From the NCBI RefSeq assembly GCF_001653235.2, contig NC_035795.1:1116001-1180000 (forward strand): DNA of 64,000 nucleotides, read 5' to 3'. A model generated the notes under the pieces. The model saw only the letters and a list, made by a program, of their open reading frames with translations, was not told where the DNA came from and made no database searches. Positions 1 to 10,946 of the stretch are shown one piece after another. Both the position numbers and the translations under genes were made by a program. Source of the stretch: Pochonia chlamydosporia 170 (taxonomy: Eukaryota; Ascomycota; Sordariomycetes; Hypocreales; Clavicipitaceae). How positions within the stretch are numbered: position 1 is the first letter of the stretch; each line of letters opens with the position of its first letter.

Positions 1-1535
1 TGCTTGTTGTGTAGCGCTTCATTCGCAGCTCTTCGATTCTTGAGTTGACCCTGTCCCCTCAAAGGCGAGTCGGCTGTGGCAAAGTCTTCAGTTATTCTAT
101 ATGTTTATCGCGATTTAGTTAAATGTAAATGTGAACTCAGTTTATGATTTTAAAGTAATCATGTCTAGTTATACGCAAGTTCTATTTTATTACAATAAAT
201 ATATGCATGCACAACAGAGAGTTAACATTATTCGATATTAACTCGGGAGTAATGTCTCACGAAGAAGTAGTGAAAACGGTCGCATCAACAGAATATTAGC
301 CCTGTACAACTATCCAACAAATTGACCGCAGTTTATTCGCCCAGGAAAAGGGGAAGGCTTCGCAAACATGGAGAGACCTGCGTTGACAACAAACAAAGCT
401 GACATTTAAACAGGCCGGACGGAAGGCCTATTCCACACATGTTTTGAAATGACCGCTAGATTCCTTGCCCTGTTTAAAGAGATCATTCCGCGAACGCAGA
501 GAAATCGTCGAGTTACCTGCGTTGACAACAACAAAGGCGAGGGTTGAACACGCCGGACGAAAGCCCATCCCACACATCGGTTATTTCGGAGCTAACGCGT
601 CAGTAAGATGTTGAGTGCACGGTTCATGAGATGTCTTTGTGGCGTTGTAGCGGAACGAGCAGCTAAGGGAGTAATATCACTATATGAGCGAGTAAACGAC
701 TTGAAACACTTGCTAGCGGTCGATACATTCGAAAACCGTTAAATCTTATACTAGATACTAATACTTGACCAAGTTTTAATAAACGACAGTGAGTAACAGA
801 GTTCATTGCCCGTACTCTGGTCGTATTCGGACCCGGTTCATAGTCAAGGAGACCCGAACTGAACAACCACTTGGGCATGACAACAAAAACTTGCATCGCA
901 GAAAAGAAGCGAAGAGCCGCTGGCGGATCCTCCTTACTTACGGGAATTGATATTCGGGCTACATATGTACGTTTTGTTCGGGCCACTCCCAACCTAACAC
1001 ACCCCACCATACATTTTGCTCATAACACCATGGCAACTAAGAAGCATTAAGCCCAAAAAGTCACATTATTCCAGAAGACTTAGCAGCTATAGCAGCAGTC
1101 ATTTAAAAACAAGCGCAGAGAACGTACGGTAGGGTGTAGGTAGCTAGCTGCTTGACCAAATTAGGTCGGGTAGCCTGAATATCCACATATCAAGAATTAG
1201 TAGCATGAACATTAACTCCAGCTCCCATTCTTAGTTCATGTGCTCTGCTGAGTCTTCCTCGCCTAGAATAAAATAACTTTCTTGATAGCTTTATGCTCAC
1301 CGCAAGTTTGGCGCTAGACCTTTGCTAAAAGCAAACCGGCGCTGGGACTATTATGCCACACCAGACGTAAGCTAAAGTTACCCCCACCGTTATAATACAG
1401 TAGACATCAATAATATATATACTATATGGCTCCTCCCTACACAAGGCTTAAAACCTTTACACTCTCATGTACATGCAATGACCGGTTTGTTTCACCAACT
1501 GTCTTGTAACTGTCTTCAAAACATCGGACATTTTG
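1..1535. other. AT-rich intergenic DNA
   Basis: No convincing gene is visible. The first 250 bases are very AT-rich and lack long open frames. A degenerate direct repeat lies at 376-440 and 515-579. AT enrichment with diverged repeats resembles repeat DNA damaged by RIP, but this is inference and no transposase reading frame can be read. Confidence 0.5.
376..579. repeat. Degenerate direct repeat, two copies about 139 bp apart
   Basis: Copy one (376-440) and copy two (515-579) both begin ACCTGCGTTGACAACAA and both contain CCGGACG followed by CCACACAT. By eye the copies are about three quarters identical. The spacer between them is unrelated. They may be the remnant of a mobile or tandem repeat. 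Confidence 0.6.
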
Positions 1536-2108
1536 ATGGCTACACCGTTAACAATTCTACTCGCAATGTATCTAGTCTTGGCTGGAATCGCATTCTGTCT
1601 TGACTTCGTAATAGCATGGACATACCAGACAGTTGCATTTCGTCCACGACTGCCGTCAATGGCACACCTGCGGTTTCCTTTTTGGCTGCCGCCAGTGACG
1701 ACATGTTCCTTCCTTCTCATGGTATTATTACTTCTGGGAAGCAATGGCCGTTTGTATATACGTCTGCAAGCTGGTGCCAAAGTTCTGTTTTTTGCCCTCC
1801 TTTTTCTCTACAACTACCTAAAACTGAACTTGTGAGTAATACCAGACACCCCTAGATCTGTTGTTCCTTCCGGCTAATATAATTATTGCTATAGAAACTC
1901 GATTTTAATATCCTTTCTCCTTTTCCTTCCGGTCCTGGGCGCCGTGGCACTCTTTACCCGGCACCTCAAAGCAGCCATTTCCCAACCCCCTAGCCATAGG
2001 TGGCAATACTTTCGCGATAATTTCCTCACAGATTTTATCGTCCCATTCCTAGGCTTTGTGGAGAGAATTGCGCTCAAATGTGTGGCGAGGTTCGGGCTAG
2101 AAGTTTGA
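1536..2108 (+). CDS. Predicted small multi-pass membrane protein (tentative)
   Basis: Two exons, 1536-1831 and 1895-2108, join in frame across a canonical GTGAGT..TAG intron (1832-1894) to give about 169 residues. The protein is strongly hydrophobic: membrane segments are visible near the N terminus (TILLAMYLVLAGIAF), in the middle (FLLMVLLLLG) and across the exon junction (VLFFALLFLYNYL then ILISFLLFLPVLGAVALF). I do not recognise the family. The coding frame continues cleanly across the intron, which supports it being a gene, but the stop at 2108 may itself lie in a further intron, making this the N-terminal part of one larger gene running to 3164. Confidence 0.42.
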
Positions 2109-2408
2109 GTACATAGCATGCCTGGGCATCTCTCGGAGGGCTAGGCTGCGAGTACCACTTCATCAAGCAGAGTGTTGTGTCGTCTTCCCAGGACGGAATG
2201 TTTACGACAACCATGGCAATACCCGACGTCCGGTTACTGGGACTCCAGCGGGGAACCCCCTTTCTAATTCATGTTTGGTCCTGTGTCTCCCAAACTTTTG
2301 TGGACGTCGCTGGCGGTGAGTTTTTGAGTTTGGTACGTCATTTTGCTTTTTCCTTCGCTACAGGATCTAATTTCGCAATAGTTTATGTTTCCTGGTTTTC
2401 GTGTCCAG

Positions 2409-3164
2409 CCTTTGCGTTGTATCACCAACTTTTCGGCAACCTTCAAACCATACCAAACCCATCTGACCGCTAATGTCACCGGAACTATAATTACAATTGC
2501 CAACCAGGCTGCGAGTCTCAGCGACGGAGTGAAATAGAGGACTGTTTGGTAACATACTACACATTCCAACTCCGTGACGGTAAAGCCGTCGCCAACAACC
2601 TCACCCGTAACATATTACGGGTCTTGGCTATCTTCTTCTGGAACCCAAGACGCCATCGGTACGCTGTCAGAATCAGTGGTAGAAGGAGAGCTGATTGGAG
2701 ATTTGCGAGAGTACCACGTTCCCCTGGTAAAGGGGCTAGACTACCGCCTGGAACATGTGCTCAGCTGCGAAGGAGAACTTGGGGGAATTGGCGGGCCTTC
2801 TCACATCAAGCTTAGAAGCAAGTTTTCCGAAATTGCGGCCAAGAGAGTGCATCCCGAAAGGATAGCAGACTTCCCACTTCGGGTGGTTGACGAGGAGGAT
2901 GGCGAAGTAGTTCGCCAGATACGTAAATACCGCTGGCGAGCTCACAACTTGGACGCTCGTTATCTGTTCCTGTTTCGAGCACTCATCTTGGGCCAGCATG
3001 TCGTCGCAAATTGTGCGCGAGTCTACGTTGGACAAACCTACTCAAAGCCTCCCCAATATCCGTGGGAACTAGAGTACAGTTGGGAGGAAGAAGACTACAT
3101 AGGTGATTCTGAAACCATATCTCATGCAAGTGTCGACAAGTATATAACTGCAAAGGAACGTTGA
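2409..3164 (+). CDS. Hypothetical protein, C-terminal exons (5' end unresolved)
   Basis: The last exon (about 2586-3164) encodes about 192 residues of ordinary composition with many charged residues (for example LREYHVPLVKGLDYRLEHVL), ending in an acidic stretch (ELEYSWEEEDY) and a TGA. No ATG opens this frame, so an upstream exon is needed. A plausible one is 2409-2528, which ends in a Thr/Asn-rich segment with N-glycosylation sequons (NFS, NVT) and joins in phase 0 through a weak GTGAAA donor at 2529 to an AG at 2585. The start is not determined; it may be continuous with the membrane protein just upstream. The family is not recognised. Confidence 0.38.
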
Positions 3165-4616
3165 GAGGTCATTGCATATCAGGATATCTTGTTTCTTTCG
3201 GACGGAATTATGGTGAGACAGGAAAGAAAGCGGGCTGAAACGGGACAAGCCGTCACGAGCAACATACAGTCTGTGATCAAAGGCATTTAGACATATCCAA
3301 GTAGACACCAACACAACTCAATTTGCCCTGGCAAACAATGCGATGTGTGATACCTTTCCTTGTTTAAATACTTTTGACCTCCTACCGTGCATAGAGGGGT
3401 GGTGACTTGCTGTAACACGACACGTTAGTCCACCAACTTGCCTTTGCCAGTATAAAAACCACGCATCCCCCCAAAATGTACGGAGTAAATCATCGTGACA
3501 TTTCATCATTTTCATGAGCATTCAATGTTGTTAAGTGGACCCACATTTCGGCACCCGTCAGCACCCTGCATCCAAAAGTGGCGGCGGTACCTTGCATCAT
3601 TTCATCATTTTCATCATCCGTCATTCAATTTTCGGTTCAACGCCACGCGGGAGCTACAGTCCGGCCAGGGCACCGGCCAGGACACCCAAAGATCCTTTCA
3701 CGTTTTTTCACTTTTGCCCAGCAAGGATTTGTGGGCCGGAGAATTGGTACCGACGTGGTGTGATCACATTTTTCCCCTTTGCCCATACGGCGTTTGCCCA
3801 TGTCGAAATGGATTGTCAACGAGGGCCGCGGTCCGCCTGATTCGTGTCAAGTTCAAACACCGCGGCGATTGACCACGACATAATTTGCACCCGAATGCTT
3901 GTGAACTGGCCACTGCGTATCGTCAATGCGACTCCTAACAGCAGCTGGCCTGGGACCCCGGTTTTCGGCTATGTTGTTAATATTGCTTGTTGCCGCTGAC
4001 TTGAACATTCACGCATCGGTGCAATCCATGAGTAGCCAGTGTTGCCACCTGAAAATGTGTTTGTAGTAGCCAAGAATATCGCATCCCAGGTGACAAATCA
4101 CTTACATAGAAGCATCATCAAACTGCATGTATACCCACGCCCTTTGAACCCGGAACGAAACTTCTCGAAGTCGTGGCAACAGGTCCAGCAGTGCAACAAA
4201 CAGTTCAAAACAACCCTTCTGGCCACCCTTTCCCCGTCTGCCCATGCATTCCCAGATCTCATCAGCTCATTCATTCTCCTGTGGATAGATAAAGAAAATC
4301 CACTCCACTTCGCAAACGCACGCGGGTCTTCCTCAGCCGTTGCGAACCACTCACATTGCTTCAATTTACATCAAAGCCCATGTGGATGGATACCCTGTTT
4401 TCTTTGCCCGTTTGAACTTGACTGAGTCCTCGACTGTCGAACGGAACTGTTGCTGTTTGGGCCCGGAGTCCGGAGAAGGGTGGCACGTTTCTGGTTGTCG
4501 TTCTGGTATTTCTTTGTCGTCTTCCGAGCTTCGATCCCATCCACTCTCTTTCCCTTGACACTCCCTCACTTCGACCCTTCCTCAACCATCCAAATCTCAT
4601 TCGCACGATAGGTCAA
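3165..4616. other. Intergenic region upstream of CCP1
   Basis: Short open frames occur, but none has codon character or recognisable motifs. A simple sequence built on CATTTCATCATTTTCAT occurs twice (around 3499 and 3597), and a TACGGAGTA motif lies at 3479. The last 400 bases are pyrimidine-rich, as expected for a fungal promoter and 5' leader. Confidence 0.5.
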
Positions 4617-4617
4617 G

Positions 4618-4678
4618 GTAAGCACCAATCTGTTTTTGCTTGCGCATTCCTTTGACCTGAAGGCTTCTCTTTTGTCAG
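4618..4678 (+). other. Probable 5'-UTR intron of CCP1
   Basis: A GTAAGC donor at 4618 and a TTTTGTCAG acceptor ending at 4678 bracket 61 nt with a CTGA-type branch site (TTTGACCTGA), about 30 bases before the CCP1 start codon. Its size and signals match the coding introns in this window. Confidence 0.55.
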
Positions 4679-4706
4679 GAAGGCTGTTCGTGCTGACATT
4701 TCCCAG

Positions 4707-5970
4707 ATGGCTTCCGCTACTCGTCAATTTGCTCGAGTGGCAACTCGCACAACTGCCCGCAACGCCTTTGCCGTCGCTCCTCGCCAGGCTTTCCGCCAAC
4801 AGGGTCGCAGATGGTACTCATCTGAGCCTGCCTCCCAGAAGAGTTCGTCCACCTGGCTGTACCTGACTGGTGCCGCCGCTGCTGGTGGTCTCGGATTTTG
4901 GTACTATACTGCCTCTGGTTCCCCTTCTGCCGCTTCCAGCAAGATCGTCAACCCCACCAAGGAGGATTACCAGAAGGTTTACAACGAAATTGCAAGCCGC
5001 CTGGAGGAAAAGGACGACTATGACGACGGTAGCTTCGGCCCTGTTCTGCTGCGTCTCGCTTGGCACGCCAGCGGTACCTTTGATAAGCAGACTGGCACTG
5101 GTGGCAGCAATGGTGCCACTATGCGCTTTGCCCCAGAGTCCGATCACGGTGCCAATGCCGGTTTGATTGCTGCTCGAAACTTCCTGGACCCTGTCAAGGG
5201 TAAGTAATTGGACGCTGCCTCTGTGCGGGATCATTGATTCTGAGCAAGCCCCTTGCTCAGAAGCATCAATGGTAAACTTCTTTCGAAATTGGGGCTAACT
5301 TTTCCTCCAGCCAAGTTCCCCTGGATTACCTACTCGGACCTCTGGATCCTCGGTGGTGTTTGCGCCATCCAGGAGATGCAGGGTCCTTACATCCCCTACC
5401 GACCCGGCCGTTCTGATCGTGATGTCTCTGCCTGCACCCCCGACGGTCGGCTTCCCGATGCCACCCAGGGCTCTGACCACCTCCGCAACATCTTTTATCG
5501 CATGGGTTTCAACGATCAGGAGATTGTTGCGCTCTCTGGTGCCCACGCCCTCGGCCGCTGCCACGCTGATCGATCCGGATTCTCTGGCCCCTGGACTTTC
5601 TCCCCCACCATCCTGACCAATGACTTCTATCGTCTTCTGGTTGAGGAGAAGTGGCAGTGGAAGAAGTGGAATGGTCCTAAGCAGGTAAGCACTGGCAACC
5701 CGCTTCTTGAAACGCTAGAGCACTTGCTAACTTTGTTTTCTGTAGTATGAGGACAAGACCACACAGACTCTGATGATGCTTCCTACCGACATGGTTCTCG
5801 TGCAGGACAAGAAGTTCAAGACATGGACCGAGAAGTACGCCAAGGACAACGATTTGTTCTTCAAGGACTTTTCTGCCGTTGTTACTAAACTGTTCGAGTT
5901 GGGTGTTCCTTTTGCCGAGGGAACTGAAACCCAGCGATGGACGATGAAGCCAACTTGGGACGAGTCCTAA
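4707..5970 (+). CDS. CCP1: Cytochrome c peroxidase, mitochondrial
   Basis: Haem peroxidase of the mitochondrial intermembrane space that reduces hydrogen peroxide with electrons from cytochrome c. Exons 4707-5199, 5311-5684 and 5746-5970 give 363 residues, the usual length for filamentous fungi. Residues 1-40 are an Arg/Ala-rich presequence without acidic residues before RRWYSSEP. Residues 50-67 ([18 protein letters not shown]) form the hydrophobic sorting segment typical of bipartite intermembrane-space targeting. The distal site reads [10 protein letters not shown] with Arg116, Trp119 and His120. The proximal haem ligand is His243 in [11 protein letters not shown], and the tryptophan that carries the radical is Trp259 in GPW, exactly 16 residues on as in the yeast enzyme. 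An intron in the 5' leader is likely. All catalytic residues are present, so the protein should be active. Confidence 0.96.
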
Positions 5971-8349
5971 ATTCGTGCCCAACTCGCGCGGAGCATGGGG
6001 CGAGAAACAAAATAGAATAGAAGAAAGACGGATGGTTAGACTTTTAAGCGACATGTAGACTTTTAGACGAATTTTCCTTGGCTGTTACTGAGCGTCCGAT
6101 ATAGCTGACGCTGGATATATTGGAGGACGAGCAAGAACTCGCTTGCTGTATCAACCATCTTCCATGATGGCAAATCCTCGTACTGTACAAAAGACAGATT
6201 TCTCTTTATTCAGGCCGTCCGGAAGTTTGTGAGATGTGTGCTTTCGCTTTTGGCCTGTATCACTTGGTGGGAGCCTGGTTGAGGAAGTTGAGTACTCAGC
6301 TAAAGAGGTAAGCCCCAAACCGGCGGGCCTTGGACTATTTAAAACGTCCCGTGGTCATTGAGCCTAAACAGATCTTCAACCCTGTTTCCAAACGAGAAAC
6401 GGAATGCGTTGCAAAGGAGTGCAAGTCATTGGCTCGACAAACAAGAAGCGGGTGCTGTTGAGGGAAGATGCATGGGTTCCCCGCATTTTTGTCCTGGGCA
6501 AAAATTACGGTGCTCGCCGCTGGCGGCGGATGCGTCCGACAATGTGAGATGAGAGCCCAAGGGGTTTGATCGTTGTAAACTAGTCTTTGTTTCTGCAACG
6601 GATGGACTTGGGGAGGAGAAGTGTTTGTATTCGGGTACAACCGTGGAACCTGGTGCCTTTATGACGGGTCGATGTATACTAGATCTCCTGCTGGCTCGTA
6701 CTTCTTATCATCCGTAAGATTTATCTCAGGAGTGGCACTCTTGTTGCATTCGTTCCTTCAATAAAACACTTACTAAATGTGCGCTCCTACCCACAGTTCT
6801 TCATCACGCCCACGCATTCATTATAAGGTTAGAGATAGCACTAAAGAAGCAAAGTCAGCAAGGAAGCAACTCTACATGCGAAGTAGTAACAATAGACTAA
6901 GTTAAAAAAAAAAAAAAAGGCAGTTTTCTCCTGAATAACTTCCGACGTAGTAGTAATAACCTAGGAAAGAGTAATGTCGTTCCTTCCCATCTATCCTATT
7001 CACCAAGTCATTTGGGTAAGCGCGACCCTCTTTTGGCGATGCCGCAGGGGCCTTGGTCTGCGACAACCATGCGCAGACAACCAGCCAGCTTCAAAAGCTC
7101 TTCTCGCATCAGCACAAAGAATCACCGCGCTGCGGGCGAGGAAGCGAGCTTTGCTAAATTTGTAAAGTCGATTGCCTACATGCCCAAATTCTGGTTCTCC
7201 ATGGCTATTCGGCTCACCCATAGAGCACTCAAATTAGTTGCAAACTCAACTACTCAAAGCAGACTGCTTGTGCAGCAGTCTTTACTGAAGAAAGAAGTTG
7301 CCGATACACCGATATTCCAGTTGAATTGTCTTTTCCAGCTTCCTTCTGCGGAACTTATGCAAAGACGTCTGGTACAGCACGGCTAGAAGTGGTTGAACCA
7401 TGCAAGGTTGGCAACATACAAACACCAGAAGTCAAGAGACTGACTTAAAAATAGGCTTAAGCTATTGACGTAGCTCGAGTGTATTAAGCACTTGGATGTT
7501 GACTATCAACTGGGACACGCTGAGAGGTTTGTCAGGTTACTTACACTTCCCCAACAACACAACTCATGGTCACGGCGGCTGTATCGCCATCTTCGACTAA
7601 ACAATTTCGCCTGTGTTTACATCAATAGCCAACTCGGAAGGAACTACAAAATACTTGCCTAGGAGAATTTCACAGCGAGCACCCGAATTTCATCCTCAAC
7701 CTTCGCCATTCAACCATACTCCGAGTCTGATACGTCGCGATGTAAGTGGAGTCCGCTCGGAACTTGACCCAATATGGTAGGAAGAAAGAAACGGCCTGCG
7801 TTCTGTAACACTCCCGGGCCATTCAAGGAAGGCCAATGCCTATCTTCGCTGTAAATGGATGTCGACCGAATCTCCATTATCGGTTATGTCGGCAAGTTCA
7901 AGTCACAACAGGAACCACATATTAGTCGGGGGCGGACCCGTTGATATGATGATTTGCGCACCAGCCCAATGCACAATGCCGTAGGGTCGTATTGGGAGAT
8001 CAACTGAGTGATATCGTGCTACGCAGACGAACCAGATCGCAAGGTGCATTGAATTAAGCTTCCTGATTAGGGATGAGACAAGGTTCTTTTTAGCAAGCCT
8101 TCTCAGGATATCACAGGTAGATAATGAACAGGGCATTCACTGAGGATCCGGGCTCGTAGAGAGTGGGACGGCGATCAATAAGCTGTGAATAAATAGCTCT
8201 GTCACTTCTTCATCGGTCTACGGGATTTCCTGGGGGCAGAAGTGAAGTCAAAGCTAGACTTTATAAATTTCCCAGAGCCAAGACTTGGCCTTCAACACGA
8301 GGTCATCCTTCCGGCGAAGACAATATCATACGTGTCTGAGAATACCACA
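5971..8349. other. Intergenic region between CCP1 and the sedolisin gene
   Basis: No supported gene in about 2.4 kb. Holds the CCP1 3' UTR, a poly(A) tract around 6905-6918 and scattered short frames without recognisable motifs. The final 150 bases are the sedolisin promoter. Confidence 0.5.
8260..8269 (+). promoter_or_regulatory. TATA-like element upstream of the sedolisin gene
   Basis: TTTATAAATT lies about 80 bases before the start codon at 8350, a plausible core-promoter position. Assignment is by sequence and position only. Confidence 0.4.
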
Positions 8350-10230
8350 ATGCTTGTTCTCGAAACACTTGGAGCCCTTGTGGCACTTTCGGCAACTGCT
8401 GTCGCTATTCCGACTTCCAAGATTAGCGTCGTTCAGAAACTCGCCAATGCTCCTCAAGGATGGACTAGACATGATGCCAGTGTCGATAAGACTAGCTCCA
8501 TGATTAAGTTGCGAATTCATTTGGCGCAGCCGCGTATGTCTGAGTTTCATGACTTGGCTATGAAGGTACGTATCTTGGTCTATCAGATCTATTCTTGGCC
8601 ATCGATATACTGACAAAAGATAGATTGCTACTCCTGGAGACAAGCTCTACGGAAAGCACCTCTCCAAGGAGGAGGCTGACAAGTTCCTTGCACCGAAGCC
8701 CGAGTCCATCCAGGCTGTCCAAGAATGGCTCAAGGGTGCAGGTCTCGGCAATCACGCCGAGGTTGATGGCTCTGGCGACAACATTCTCGTCCATGCTAGT
8801 GTTGCGGATGTTGAAAAGTTGCTCCACGCTGAATACAGCCCATTTGGTATGCTCTTCCTTCGATGTTCATAGGAAAGCAACAAGCCAGCCACTAACAATC
8901 AACAGTTGCCCAAGATTCCGGCGAGGTCGTCATGAGAACTCTTCAATATAGTCTCCCCGACAATCTCAAGCAGCACATCGACGTTGTGCAGCCCACCACC
9001 TACTTCGGCATGAAATCCAACCGCCTCACACAAACTGCCCTGCGCGATGACAAAACGTTCTCGAAGCAGGCTTCCTGCTCAAACAGCAACCCCCGCTGCC
9101 TCTCTGAACTGTACAACTATGGCAGTGCCAAAGTCTACTCTAACGGCCGTATGGGCCTCGCCGGTTTCATCGGGCAGTTTGCCAGCAAATCTGACCTCTC
9201 CCAGTTCATGAAGAGCCAGGCTACGCAGAACAACACAGGCGAAACTTTCTCCTGCGTGTCCATCAATAACGGTGGCTGCCCTGATAACGAAGCCGGCGTA
9301 GAAGCTAATCTCGACACCCAATATGCTCGGGCTATCACCCAGAAGATCCCCAACGTCTTCTACAGCACTGGTGGCTCGCCCCCTACCAATGGCAGCGTCC
9401 CTGATAACGAGCCATACCTTGAGTTCCTGAACTACCTTCTCGGCTTATCTGACGGCGACCTCCCCAACACCATCTCCATTTCATACGGCGACGTCGAATA
9501 CACCGTGCCAAACGACTACGCCACCAAATGCTGCGACTTGTTCTCCAAGCTAGGTGCCCGCGGCGTCTCCGTCCTCGTCTCTTCTGGTGATTCCGGCGTA
9601 GGCGGCAAATGCCCCGGAAAGAAATTCGAAACCGCCTTCCCCGCTGCTTGTCCCTGGGTCACCACCGTTGGAGGCACATCCAGAACTGGTCCTGAGAGGG
9701 CCTGGTCCGGGTCTGGAAGCGGCTTCTCTGAGATATTCGCCCAGCCCAGCTACCAGGCTGATATTGTGAACGGCTGGCTCAAGAACGACCAGACTCATCA
9801 GGGCCAGAATCCTTACTTTAACGCCTCGGGCCGGGCATACCCGGATATTTCTGCGCTGGCGACAAACTACCCCATCGTTGTGAATGGAGGCACCACTGGT
9901 GTTATGGGCACTAGTGCTTCGGCGCCAGTGTTTGCTGGCATTATCCAGCTGTTGAACAGTGATCGTTTGTCGAGCGGGAAGAAGCCGTTGGGTTTCTTGA
10001 ACCCGTGGTTGTACAGCTCTGCTGCGTCTGCGTTGACGGATATTACGGTCGGATCTAACGGTGGATGTTCAAGTATTAATGGCAAGGGGTTCCAGGCGGT
10101 CAAGGTAAGTTTAATGAGATGAGCTTGCATATGGTGAGATTGCTAATCTTTGTATTAGGGATGGGACCCTGTTACTGGTCTTGGTACGCCTAATTTTGAA
10201 AAGTTGTTGAAGGTTTCACAGAGCACGTAA
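8350..10230 (+). CDS. Secreted tripeptidyl peptidase (sedolisin, MEROPS S53)
   Basis: Extracellular serine-carboxyl peptidase that removes tripeptides from protein N termini at acidic pH. Exons 8350-8565, 8624-8846, 8906-10104 and 10159-10230 give 569 residues. A signal peptide (LVLETLGALVALSATAVA) is followed by a long pro-kumamolisin-type activation domain to about residue 200. The mature enzyme carries the sedolisin set: Glu279 and Asp283 in GVEANLD, Asp375 in SSGDSG (oxyanion-hole Asp), and nucleophile Ser483 in GTSAS. The C-terminal DPVTGLGTPNF is the calcium-binding end of the domain; it is split by the last intron, which confirms exon 4. The ATG at 8350 is chosen because the signal peptide follows at once; frame upstream is open but unlike a signal peptide. 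Such enzymes serve nutrient acquisition in saprotrophs and pathogens. Confidence 0.94.
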
Positions 10231-10946
10231 GATGGGTGTATGTGAGGTGGGTTGGCATGAGGTTGTGTAGCATTTTGACAAACTGGTTTGACTGAAGGCT
10301 AGATTCTGATGAGTACATATGAATTGCAATACCAAGCAATAATCGCTATCCTCATTCGAAGGATATAATTTCGCAGTGTTCTAGGGATAATGGCAACATG
10401 CAACTCCAGACGTAGCCAAATCTTACAAAGTAAATCCAACATAGAATTTGGTTCCCACTGCCAACTAGACTTGTAATGCACCACACCAACAGCATACAAC
10501 GCCATCATCACCTGAAAATTTCTCCAAAATGGAAAAATGGAAGAAAACGCCCTCCGAAAAATTCACCAATTAATAATACCAAACCACACCCAAACTACAA
10601 GCCATCACGGTTCCTCCCTCCCGCAACGTTTGACACCAAAAATTGAATTAATCAGCACCCCACTATTTAATGGCTCGCCAGTGACGCAATTTCAGGGTCC
10701 CCTCGATCGTCTTACACCCCATTGGCTCCTGATGCACCATCCAAGCCTCTCATTGGGCCCCGGAAACAAATCGGGTACAACGCTTCGTTCCTGAATAATG
10801 ATGGAAATGGACGAAACAGAAGCGGCACGAATTCCGTAGCCATGCGGATCTAGAAGTCAAGAAAATTGCGGCATTACCCGCAATTCACAATCCAGGCTAT
10901 TTCTAAGCGTCATGACCCTAGAATAATATAAATACTAACCCGCAAC
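10231..10946. other. Intergenic region upstream of the old yellow enzyme gene
   Basis: No coding sequence is supported. It contains two inverted CCAAT boxes (ATTGG at 10721-10725 and 10752-10756) and an AT-rich TATA-like stretch at 10922-10935 that ends only 11 bases before the first ATG of the next gene. Confidence 0.5.
10721..10756 (-). promoter_or_regulatory. Paired CCAAT boxes
   Basis: Two ATTGG pentamers (CCAAT on the minus strand) 31 bases apart lie about 200 bases upstream of the old yellow enzyme start. In fungi such sites bind the Hap2/3/5 (CBC) complex, which is often linked to oxidative and respiratory control. Binding is inferred, not shown. Confidence 0.35.

Noticed and set aside
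8242..8349. Upstream in-frame extension of the sedolisin gene
   Set aside because: It would bury the signal peptide behind 36 residues and overlap the TATA-like element; the ATG at 8350 gives a proper secretory start.
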